64,000 nucleotides of DNA from the NCBI RefSeq assembly GCF_030388325.1, contig NZ_CP103794.1:682001-746000 (forward strand), read 5' to 3'. This DNA comes from Flavobacterium johnsoniae (lineage in GTDB: Bacteria; Bacteroidota; Bacteroidia; Flavobacteriales; Flavobacteriaceae). The position numbers and the translations under genes were made by a program. Below the pieces are notes generated by a model. That model did no database searches, was not told the DNA's origin, and was given only the letters and a program-made list of their open reading frames with translations. Positions 35,132 to 42,888 of this stretch are shown here, piece after piece (within the stretch, counting starts at the first letter, position 1; each line of letters opens with the position of its first letter).

Positions 35132-36007
35132 TTAAGGCACATCGTCGCCCATACTTTCTGTCCAGATCGCGAACCAATCTTCTGTATCCATTTCCAATTC
35201 AATTGCTTTTGACAAAGATTGAATTCTAGCAATATTTACAGTTCCTGCAATCGGAATTATTTTTGCTGGATGTTTTAAAATCCATGACAATAAAAGTGTG
35301 TCTGCACCTAAATGGTATTTCTCTAATAAAATAGAAAACAGTTTTTTCAAGCGACGAGTTTGTTTAGTATCTTCTCTAAAAACAGTTCCAAGCGGATTCC
35401 ACGATAAAGGGCGAATTCCGTTAGTTTGCATATAATCTAAACTTCCATCAGTCATTGCTTCATAATGAGTTGCCGAAAATTGTACTTGATTATAGCTAAC
35501 TTCTGTTTTCTGACGAATTAATTCAGTTTGAGAACTTGTAAAGTTTGAAAGTCCGAAATCAATGATTTTCCCTTCAGCTTTTAATTTTTCAACTGCTTCA
35601 GCAATTTCATCAGCCTGCATTAACGGACTTGGTCTATGAAGCAGAAAAACATCAACATAGTCAGTTTTTAAATTTTTCAAAGATCCTTCAACCGACTTAA
35701 TGATATAATCTTTAGAATAATCGTAATGTTTGATTTTGTTTTCTGGGCGTTTATCAGCAATCATCTGAATTCCGCACTTGGTAATTAATTGTAATTTTTC
35801 ACGATCAATTTTACTGGCGTGAAAGGCTTTTCCAAAATCGGCTTCGGTCGTATACGAACCGTAAATATCCGCGTGATCAAAAGTCGTAATTTTGTTTTCG
35901 ATACTCACTTGTATCATATTTTCCATTTCTTTGGTTGTAAGGTTTTTATCCCAAACTCCCCAATTCATAGTGCCCGAAATTATAGGCGATAAGACTGTTT
36001 TGCTCAT
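35132..36007 (-). CDS. Aldo/keto reductase
   Basis: A 291-aa NADPH-dependent TIM-barrel oxidoreductase. The catalytic tetrad is visible: Asp and Tyr in FDHADIYGSY, Lys in LITKCGIQ, His in VFLLHRPSP. NADPH-contact region: PIAGTVNIARIQSLSKAIE. The length and the DHADIYG motif resemble the YdhF-type AKR group. The physiological substrate is unknown. It is on the same strand as the SDR gene but 132 bp away with two repeat elements between, so cotranscription is uncertain. Confidence 0.9.
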   Translation of the reverse strand: MSKTVLSPIISGTMNWGVWDKNLTTKEMENMIQVSIENKITTFDHADIYGSYTTEADFGKAFHASKIDREKLQLITKCGIQMIADKRPENKIKHYDYSKDYIIKSVEGSLKNLKTDYVDVFLLHRPSPLMQADEIAEAVEKLKAEGKIIDFGLSNFTSSQTELIRQKTEVSYNQVQFSATHYEAMTDGSLDYMQTNGIRPLSWNPLGTVFREDTKQTRRLKKLFSILLEKYHLGADTLLLSWILKHPAKIIPIAGTVNIARIQSLSKAIELEMDTEDWFAIWTESMGDDVP

Positions 36008-36219
36008 AATTGTTATGCGTTATTTTTGGTAATAATTATGCCTTAAAAAAACATAATCATCAAAGTTCTTAAAAATATAAAAATAGATTCACAATTAGTC
36101 CTTAAAATTAGGTCATTGGTCGAAGTTTTAACCATTCTTTAACATCTTACTTCTTAAAAAATATTCAATTTGCACTCTCAAAAATTAGGCGTAAAAATCA
36201 AGGTTTTAAAAATATTTAT

Positions 36220-37224
36220 ATGGAAGAAAATACAACGACTTTAGACATTAGAGCGATAAATGAAAAAATTGAAAAAGAAAGTGCCTTTATAGACCTTCTT
36301 ACAATGGAAATGAACAAAGTTATTGTGGGTCAGAAACATATGGTCGAGCGTCTATTAATCGGATTGCTTGGACAAGGGCATATTTTATTGGAAGGAGTTC
36401 CAGGTTTGGCAAAAACTTTAGCTATAAATACATTGTCACAAGCGGTTCAAGGTTCGTTCAGCCGTATTCAGTTTACGCCCGATTTATTACCTGCCGATGT
36501 TATCGGAACCATGATTTACAATATTAAAGCAAACGAGTTCTCTATTAAAAAAGGACCAATTTTCGCCAATTTCGTACTTGCCGATGAGATTAACCGTGCT
36601 CCCGCAAAAGTTCAATCAGCGTTATTAGAGGCGATGCAGGAAAAACAAGTTACAATTGGTGATACTACTTTCAAATTAGATCGTCCGTTTTTGGTATTGG
36701 CAACACAAAACCCGGTTGAGCAAGAAGGAACATACCAACTTCCTGAAGCGCAAGTTGACCGTTTTATGTTGAAAACCGTAATTGACTACCCAAAAATTGA
36801 TGAAGAGCGTTTTGTAATTCGCCAAAACTTAAAAGGATCTTACGAAAAAGTAAATCCAGTTGTGTCTGTTGAGCAGATTTTACGTGCGCAAGAAGCAGTT
36901 CGTGAAGTTTATATGGACGAAAAAATTGAAAAATACATCTTAGATATTATTTTCGCTACGCGTTACCCAGAAAAATACAAATTAGCCGATTTAAAACCGC
37001 TTATCAGTTTTGGAGCTTCTCCTCGTGGAAGTATCAACTTGGCTAATGCTGCAAAATGTTATGCTTTCATCAAACGTCGTGGTTATGTAATCCCAGAAGA
37101 CGTTCGTGCGGTTGTTCACGATGTTCTACGTCACAGAGTTGGAATCACTTACGAAGCAGAAGCAGAAAACATTACTTCTGTAGACATTATCAACAAAATC
37201 GTTAACGAGATTGAAGTACCTTAA
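36220..37224 (+). CDS. MoxR-family AAA+ ATPase
   Basis: A 334-aa AAA+ ATPase that likely acts as a chaperone for the VWA proteins encoded downstream. Walker A is GVPGLAKTLA, Walker B is VLADEINRAPAKVQSALLEAMQE, sensor 1 is LATQNPVEQEGTYQLPEAQVDRF, and sensor 2 lies in FGASPRGSINL. It is the first gene of the Bat aerotolerance operon (moxR, DUF58, unknown, batA, batB, batC, batD, batE), all on the plus strand. A 78-bp gap to the next gene is filled with a repeat element. Confidence 0.93.
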   Translation: MEENTTTLDIRAINEKIEKESAFIDLLTMEMNKVIVGQKHMVERLLIGLLGQGHILLEGVPGLAKTLAINTLSQAVQGSFSRIQFTPDLLPADVIGTMIYNIKANEFSIKKGPIFANFVLADEINRAPAKVQSALLEAMQEKQVTIGDTTFKLDRPFLVLATQNPVEQEGTYQLPEAQVDRFMLKTVIDYPKIDEERFVIRQNLKGSYEKVNPVVSVEQILRAQEAVREVYMDEKIEKYILDIIFATRYPEKYKLADLKPLISFGASPRGSINLANAAKCYAFIKRRGYVIPEDVRAVVHDVLRHRVGITYEAEAENITSVDIINKIVNEIEVP

Positions 37225-37227
37225 AAA

Positions 37228-37302
37228 TAGTTTTCAGTTTTCAGTCACAGTAAACACATTACAATAAACTGCGACTGAAAACTGCGACTGAAAACTAAAA
37301 AA
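37228..37302. repeat. Intergenic repeat, ACTGCGACTGA family, copy 2
   Basis: Tandem ACTGCGACTGAAA units (37268-37295) with an inverted TAGTTTTCAGT arm at 37228. It occupies the whole gap between moxR and the DUF58 gene and ends at the ATG. Confidence 0.7.
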
Positions 37303-38166
37303 ATGGATACAAAAGAGCTTTTAAAAAAAGTACGGAAAATAGAAATCAAGACGAAAAGACTGAGTAATCATATCTTTTCGGGAGAATACCACTCTTCATT
37401 TAAAGGACGAGGAATGACGTTTAGCGAGGTGCGTCAATACCAATACGGAGATGATATTCGTAACATCGATTGGAATGTGACCGCACGCTACAACGAAGCT
37501 CACGTTAAAGTATTTGAAGAAGAACGCGAATTGACCATGGTTTTGATGGTTGATATTTCGGGTTCGGAATCTTTTGGTTCTAAAAATCAATTTAAAAAAG
37601 ACATCGTAACCGAAATTGCGGCAACGATGGCTTTTTCGGCTACACAAAACAATGACAAAATTGGTTTAATCCTATTTTCTGATACTGTAGAATTATATAT
37701 TCCGCCTAAAAAAGGACGTTCGCACGTGCTTCGCATCATTCGTGAATTAATCGAATTTGAACCAAAAAGTCATAAAACTGATATTGCTCAAGCTTTGAAA
37801 TTCTTGTCAGGAACTCAAAAAAAGAAAGCAATCATTTTTATGATTTCCGATTTTATGTCTGATTCTTATGAGCATACTTTAAAAATTGCTTCTAAAAAAC
37901 ATGACATTACTGGTGTGCGAGTTTATGATATGCGTGAAGAAAAAATTCCAAATCTAGGAATGGTTTCTATGCTGGATTCTGAAACAGGAAAAATACAATT
38001 GGTTGACACAAGTTCAAAAACAGTTCGTCTGAATTACGAAAAACACTATCAGGAAAAATTAAATTATTTTAAAGATACTTTCCGTAAATCAGGAGCAGGA
38101 ATTGTTAACACTAGAGTCGACGAAAATTACGTTACTAAACTATTAGGCTATTTCAAATCACGATAA
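37303..38166 (+). CDS. DUF58 domain protein of the Bat operon
   Basis: A 287-aa cytoplasmic protein with the DUF58 signature (FSEVRQYQYGDDIRNIDWNVTARYNEAHVKVFEEERE) followed by a VWA-like domain with MIDAS-type residues (MVDISGSESFG). It normally follows moxR in aerotolerance loci and is thought to work with the ATPase on the membrane Bat proteins. There is no signal peptide. Confidence 0.92.
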   Translation: MDTKELLKKVRKIEIKTKRLSNHIFSGEYHSSFKGRGMTFSEVRQYQYGDDIRNIDWNVTARYNEAHVKVFEEERELTMVLMVDISGSESFGSKNQFKKDIVTEIAATMAFSATQNNDKIGLILFSDTVELYIPPKKGRSHVLRIIRELIEFEPKSHKTDIAQALKFLSGTQKKKAIIFMISDFMSDSYEHTLKIASKKHDITGVRVYDMREEKIPNLGMVSMLDSETGKIQLVDTSSKTVRLNYEKHYQEKLNYFKDTFRKSGAGIVNTRVDENYVTKLLGYFKSR

Positions 38167-38204
38167 AAATTAGGCAGTTTTGATTAACCCATCAAAAATC
38201 GTTA

Positions 38205-38221
38205 ATCTAAAATCTTCAATC
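38205..38221. repeat. 17-bp repeat, inverted copy of 25906-25922
   Basis: ATCTAAAATCTTCAATC is the reverse complement of the copy upstream of recO. It lies just before the start of the next gene and can be wrongly translated as an N-terminal extension of it. Confidence 0.6.
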
Positions 38222-38230
38222 GTTAATCAA

Positions 38231-39865
38231 ATGAAATTTAAACTTTATATATTTTTATTACTTTTTTCTACTATGATTTTTGCACAGCAGAAACAAGTAG
38301 AAACAAGTATTGATACCACCAAAAATAAGATTGGTGCCGAGTTCAAGCTGTCGCTTAAAACGGTTGTAACTTCAACATCAAAAGTTGAATTTCCGAAACT
38401 TAAAAATATTGGTCCGCTAGAAGTTATTCAATCGTATCCAATTGATACCGTTAAGAAAGACGGCACTTACGAACTTATAAAAAAATATGGTTTAACGCAG
38501 TTTGATTCTGGTCGTTATACAATACCAAGCATCAAAATTTTAATTGATAAAAAACCTTTCTTTTCTGATTCTATCAAAGTTGAAGTGGCTAATGTAAAAG
38601 TCGATACTTTACAGCAAAAAATGTACGACATCAAAGACATTTCTTCAGTAGATGAAGGGATGGGAAATTGGTGGATTTACGTTTTGATTGTTTTAGCGAT
38701 TATCGGAATTGGAGCATTCGTTTATTGGTATGTTAAAAAACGCCAACTGAAAAAAATCGAAGAAGAAGTTTATAAAACTCCTATCGAAAAAGCTACAAGT
38801 TTATTAAACAACTTAGAGCAAAAAGAACTTGTTCAGAAAGGTGAAATCAAAGAATATTATAGTGAATTAACGGATATTGCAAGAAATTATATTGAAGAAG
38901 CGATTCATATTCCAGCAATGGAAAGTACAACTTCTGAATTGATTTCTGCAATTAGAGAAGCTTCGACTAAAAAGAAAATGACGCTGACACCTGAAACGGT
39001 TGAGAATCTAGAACGCGTTTTACGTCAAGCCGATTTGGTAAAATTTGCGAAATCTAAACCACTTGATTTTGAAATTACAGAAGATCGAAACAAAATTCAG
39101 AAAGTTATTCTAACGCTTGATAATGCGATTCCGACAGAAGCGCCAGAAGATATCGAAGATCAGTTATTGAATGAGGCTCAAAGACAAAAGCAAATCAAAG
39201 AACAGCTTCGCAAAAAACGCAATGCCAGAATTGGTTATTCTATTGCAGCGGTAATCTTATTGTTGTTTGTAACTACAACTTATTTTGTGGTCACAAAAGG
39301 TTTCACTTACGTGAAAGATAATGTAATCGGTCATCCTTCTAAAGAATTATTAGAAGGAGAATGGGTAAAAAGCGCTTACGGAAGTCCAGCTGTTTTAATT
39401 GAAACTCCAAAAGTTTTAAAAAGAATGGACACAGAAAAAGTTCTTCCGAAAGAAACGATGGCTTTAATTAAAGAAATGCAGCTTTTCACATACGGAAGTA
39501 TGATTGATAATTTCTATATCACTGTTTCTACAGCAAAATTTAAACAGCCAACCGATATCGATTTGTCAAAAGCTCTTGAAGGATCATTAAAAGTAATGGA
39601 AGCTCAAGGCGCACAAAATATTATTGTAAAACAAGAAGATTTTCAAACAAACGAAGGTATTCAGGGAGTTAAAGGTTACGGAACAATGACTATTCTAAAT
39701 CCTGCAACTAAAACGAGTACAAAAGCATATTATGAATTGTTGCTTTTCAAACAAGATCAAGGTTTACAGCAAATTTTGATTTTACATGAAGAAGGCGATA
39801 CGTATGCAAATGACATTACAACCCGAGTATTAAATTCTGTTGAACTTCAAAGAGCAAGCAACTAA
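38231..39865 (+). CDS. Bat-operon membrane protein with two TM segments, unknown function
   Basis: About 544 aa. I chose ATG 38231 (MKFKLYIFLLLFSTMIFAQ, a signal peptide). An in-frame ATG at 38180 would translate the intergenic repeat. After the signal peptide come a periplasmic Ig/BatD-like domain, a TM helix (WWIYVLIVLAIIGIGAFVYWYV), a cytoplasmic helical domain with coiled-coil (EEVYKTPIEKATSLLNNL), a second TM helix (IGYSIAAVILLLFVTTTYFVV), and a C-terminal domain of about 185 residues without recognised motifs. The middle resembles DUF4381-type proteins. It ends with a 1-bp overlap with batA. Confidence 0.85.
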   Translation: MKFKLYIFLLLFSTMIFAQQKQVETSIDTTKNKIGAEFKLSLKTVVTSTSKVEFPKLKNIGPLEVIQSYPIDTVKKDGTYELIKKYGLTQFDSGRYTIPSIKILIDKKPFFSDSIKVEVANVKVDTLQQKMYDIKDISSVDEGMGNWWIYVLIVLAIIGIGAFVYWYVKKRQLKKIEEEVYKTPIEKATSLLNNLEQKELVQKGEIKEYYSELTDIARNYIEEAIHIPAMESTTSELISAIREASTKKKMTLTPETVENLERVLRQADLVKFAKSKPLDFEITEDRNKIQKVILTLDNAIPTEAPEDIEDQLLNEAQRQKQIKEQLRKKRNARIGYSIAAVILLLFVTTTYFVVTKGFTYVKDNVIGHPSKELLEGEWVKSAYGSPAVLIETPKVLKRMDTEKVLPKETMALIKEMQLFTYGSMIDNFYITVSTAKFKQPTDIDLSKALEGSLKVMEAQGAQNIIVKQEDFQTNEGIQGVKGYGTMTILNPATKTSTKAYYELLLFKQDQGLQQILILHEEGDTYANDITTRVLNSVELQRASN

Positions 39866-40866
39866 TGAGTAAGATGAGTTTTTTAAATCCAGAATTTCTT
39901 TGGTTGTTTCTATTGATTCCGATTGCCATAATTTGGTTTTTCTGGAAACGCAATCAGCAGTCGGCTACTTTAAAAATGAGTTCTACGGCAGGTTTCAAAA
40001 ACAGCGAATCGTTTTGGACAAAGTTCAAACCTGCTTTATACGTTTTTAGAATACTTGCTTTATGTTCTTTGATTATTGCTTTGGCTCGACCAAGAACAGT
40101 AGACATTAGCAACCAGACTAAAACAACAAAAGGAATTGATATCGTAATGGCAATTGACGTTTCTGGTTCTATGTTGGCAAAAGATTTAAAACCAAATCGT
40201 ATGGAAGCTTTGAAAAGAGTTGCCGCAGATTTCGTTGAAGAAAGACCTAATGACAGAATCGGATTGGTTTTATATGCATCTGAAGCATATACAAAAACTC
40301 CAGTAACGAGCGATAAAGCTATTATTCTTGAAGCAATAAAAGGCATTAAATACGATACAACTTTACAAGACGGAACTGGAATCGGAATGGGATTGGCAAC
40401 TGCTGTAAACCGTCTTAAAGATAGTAAAGCGAAAAGCCGAGTAATTATTTTAATGACCGATGGAGTTAATAATGCTGGTTTTATCGAACCAGAAACGGCT
40501 TCTGACATTGCAAAACAATACGGAATTAAAGTATATACAATCGGTATTGGAACAAACGGAATGGCAGAATCTCCTTATCAATACGCTCCAAACGGAAGTT
40601 TAATGTTCAAAATGCAGAAAGTTGAAATTGACGAAAAGCTAATGAGAAGCATCGCTCAAAAAACAGATGGAACGTATTTTAGAGCAACAAGCAACGATAA
40701 ATTAGCACAGATTTATAACTCAATCAATAAATTAGAAACAACAGAAATCCAAGAATTAAAATTCTATGATTATGATGAAAAGTACAGAATTTTTGTTTTG
40801 TTTGCAGCCTTTTTATTATTGCTTGAAGTTGGATTAAGAAATACAGTTTATAGAAGCTTTATTTAA
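39865..40866 (+). CDS. batA: BatA, VWA-domain membrane protein
   Basis: A 333-aa inner-membrane protein with a TM helix near the N-terminus, a second TM helix before the VWA domain (ALYVFRILALCSLIIALARP), and a C-terminal TM helix (FVLFAAFLLLLEVGL). The VWA MIDAS motif is intact (MAIDVSGSMLAKDL, DGTGIGMG, MTDGVNNAG). It overlaps the upstream gene by 1 bp. Bat proteins help Bacteroidota tolerate oxygen or maintain the envelope. Confidence 0.92.
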   Translation: MSKMSFLNPEFLWLFLLIPIAIIWFFWKRNQQSATLKMSSTAGFKNSESFWTKFKPALYVFRILALCSLIIALARPRTVDISNQTKTTKGIDIVMAIDVSGSMLAKDLKPNRMEALKRVAADFVEERPNDRIGLVLYASEAYTKTPVTSDKAIILEAIKGIKYDTTLQDGTGIGMGLATAVNRLKDSKAKSRVIILMTDGVNNAGFIEPETASDIAKQYGIKVYTIGIGTNGMAESPYQYAPNGSLMFKMQKVEIDEKLMRSIAQKTDGTYFRATSNDKLAQIYNSINKLETTEIQELKFYDYDEKYRIFVLFAAFLLLLEVGLRNTVYRSFI

Positions 40867-40871
40867 TATTT

Positions 40872-40938
40872 TAGTCGCAGTCACAGCTTACAGTTTACAA
40901 CTGAATACTGCGACTGAGAACTGCGACTGAGAACTAGA
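40872..40938. repeat. Intergenic repeat, ACTGCGACTGA family, copy 3
   Basis: Contains two tandem units of ACTGCGACTGAGA (40918-40933 region) preceded by CGCAGTCACAG. It fills the batA-batB gap. Confidence 0.65.
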
Positions 40939-40946
40939 ATTAAAAA

Positions 40947-41981
40947 ATGGAATTAGACGAAAAAAAATATTTATATCTCCTAATACTAATCCCGATTGTG
41001 GTGTGTATTTTTCTTTTCAATATGTATTGGAAAAGAAGAACCCAGCGCGAATTTGGTGATTTAGAAATGGTAAAAAGATTGAGTCCTGAGAAATCAGTTT
41101 TTAAACCTGTTTTAAAAATTGTTGTAATTCTTCTGGCTCTTACCTGCTTAATTATCGGTTTGGTAAATCCAAAAATTGGAACCAAAATGGAAACCGTAAA
41201 ACGAGAAGGTATCGATATTGTTTTTGCTGTCGATGTTTCTAAAAGTATGCTTGCTGAAGATATTGTACCAAGTCGTTTGGAAAAAAGTAAACAATTGGTT
41301 TCGCAAATCATCAACAACTTAGGAAGTGACCGAATTGGTATTGTAGCTTATGCAGGAAGCGCTTTTCCTGTTTTACCAATCACATCTGATTATAGCGTTG
41401 CTAAAATGTTTTTGCAAAGTATGAGTCCAGGAATGGTTTCTTCTCAAGGAACATCTTTGGACGAAGCGATTAAATTGTCTTCGACTTATTTTGATGAAAA
41501 AAGTAAAACCAGCAAATTATTAATCCTGATTTCCGACGGAGAAGATCATTCTGAAGGTGCGGCTGCTGCGGCAGAAGAAGCCAACAAATTAGGAATGAAG
41601 ATCATTACAATTGGTGTTGGAACAGAAAAAGGAGGAACAATTCCGTTAAAAGAAAATGGCGTTGTCAGAGGATATCAAAAAGATCAAAACGGAGAAACGG
41701 TAATCACGAAATTAAATCAAGAAGGTTTAAAAACGATTGCAAAAGCCACAAAAGGCGGTTATGTTTATGGCGGAAGTACCAAAGAAGTTTTAGAATATGT
41801 AAAAAATGCATTAAACAATATTCAGAAAACAGAATTTGAAGCTACGCAAATGGCAGAGTTTCAATCGCAATTTCAATGGTTTATTGGATTTGCTTTTTTA
41901 CTGCTGTTTATTGATATTTTCTTATTAGAAAGAAAAACAAACTGGATCAAAGAGTTGGATTTATTTAACGAAAAGAAATAA
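40947..41981 (+). CDS. batB: BatB, VWA-domain membrane protein
   Basis: A 344-aa paralogue of BatA: TM helices near residues 9-24 and 55-75, VWA domain with MIDAS (FAVDVSKSMLAED, GTSLDEA, ISDGEDHSEG), and a C-terminal TM helix (WFIGFAFLLLFIDIFLL). The separate MIDAS variant DVSKS still keeps DxSxS. It is followed by batC after 8 bp. Confidence 0.92.
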   Translation: MELDEKKYLYLLILIPIVVCIFLFNMYWKRRTQREFGDLEMVKRLSPEKSVFKPVLKIVVILLALTCLIIGLVNPKIGTKMETVKREGIDIVFAVDVSKSMLAEDIVPSRLEKSKQLVSQIINNLGSDRIGIVAYAGSAFPVLPITSDYSVAKMFLQSMSPGMVSSQGTSLDEAIKLSSTYFDEKSKTSKLLILISDGEDHSEGAAAAAEEANKLGMKIITIGVGTEKGGTIPLKENGVVRGYQKDQNGETVITKLNQEGLKTIAKATKGGYVYGGSTKEVLEYVKNALNNIQKTEFEATQMAEFQSQFQWFIGFAFLLLFIDIFLLERKTNWIKELDLFNEKK

Positions 41982-42019
41982 ATGCACAGATGAAATTCAG
42001 AACAGAAAACAAAATTAGA

Positions 42020-42790
42020 ATGAAAAATTTACTTCTTTATATCTTACTAACGTTTTCTTTTGCAGTTTCTGCACAAGAGAAAGACAAATCATTGCCTGCT
42101 GCGAATGAAGAATATAAACAGAATAAATTTGTAGATGCTGAGGCAAACTATAGAATTTCGGAATCTAAATTTCCTAAAAGAGCAGCAGCGCCATATAATT
42201 TAGGAAACACTATTTATAGACAAAATCAGATTTCGGAAGCCAAATTTGCTTACGCGAAAGCAATAAAAAATGCCAAAACAAGACCTGAAAAACACAAAGC
42301 TTTTCATAATCTTGGAAACGTTTTCATGAAAGAGAAAGATTATACGCAGGCAGTTGAAGCATACAAACAAGCTTTACGCAACGACCCAACGGATGAGGAA
42401 ACGCGCTATAATTACGCTTACGCAAAACAAAAATTAAAAGAAAATCCTCCGAAAAACGATAAAAACAAAGACAAGAATAAAGATAAGGACAAAGACAAGG
42501 ATAAAAATAAAGATAAGAACAAGGACAACAATAAAGACAAAGATAAAGACAAGGACAAAAAAGACGACAAAGGCGATAAAGACAAGGATAAAAAAGATGG
42601 TAAAAACGATCCGAAGAAAGATGACAAATCTGACAATAAAGGAGAGCCAAAACCACAGCCTGGAGGAATATCAAAAGAACGCGTTCAGAACTTGTTAGAT
42701 GCTGTTAACAATGAAGAGAAGAAAATTCAAGATAAAGTTAACGCGCAAAAAGTAAAAGGAAGTCCTAAGAAATCTGAAAAAGACTGGTAA
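42020..42790 (+). CDS. batC: BatC, TPR protein with lysine/aspartate-rich tail
   Basis: A periplasmic TPR protein of about 256 aa. I prefer ATG 42020 (MKNLLLYILLTFSFAVSAQ, signal peptide) to an ATG 30 bp upstream. Three TPR-like units (about 25-130: AAPYNLGNTIYRQNQISEAKFAYAKA, HKAFHNLGNVFMKEKDYTQAVEAYKQA). The tail (about residues 145-215) is almost only K, D and N in short repeats, then a conserved segment (GGISKERVQNLLDAVNNEEKKIQDKV) typical of BatC. The low-complexity tract (42454-42640) is unusually long. Confidence 0.9.
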   Translation: MKNLLLYILLTFSFAVSAQEKDKSLPAANEEYKQNKFVDAEANYRISESKFPKRAAAPYNLGNTIYRQNQISEAKFAYAKAIKNAKTRPEKHKAFHNLGNVFMKEKDYTQAVEAYKQALRNDPTDEETRYNYAYAKQKLKENPPKNDKNKDKNKDKDKDKDKNKDKNKDNNKDKDKDKDKKDDKGDKDKDKKDGKNDPKKDDKSDNKGEPKPQPGGISKERVQNLLDAVNNEEKKIQDKVNAQKVKGSPKKSEKDW

Positions 42791-42803
42791 AATAAGTTGA
42801 ATC

Positions 42804-42860
42804 GTTTAATCGTTAGTATTTGTTTATAAGAAACATTTTCAAGCGGTTAAACGATTAAAC
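42804..42860. repeat. Inverted repeat in the batC-batD gap
   Basis: GTTTAATCGTT (42804-42814) and AACGATTAAAC (42850-42860) form an 11-bp inverted repeat with a 35-nt loop. No T-run follows, so it is more likely a repeat element than a terminator. Confidence 0.5.
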
Positions 42861-42888
42861 AGTTAAATAAACAACGACTAAACATTAA

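Noticed and set aside
38180..38230. In-frame 17-codon extension before the Bat-operon two-TM protein
   Set aside because: It translates intergenic repeat sequence; the ATG at 38231 directly begins a signal peptide.
42324..42674. Minus-strand ORFs rich in Leu/Ser/Cys opposite batC
   Set aside because: They are shadows of the K/D/N-rich repeat tract of batC.
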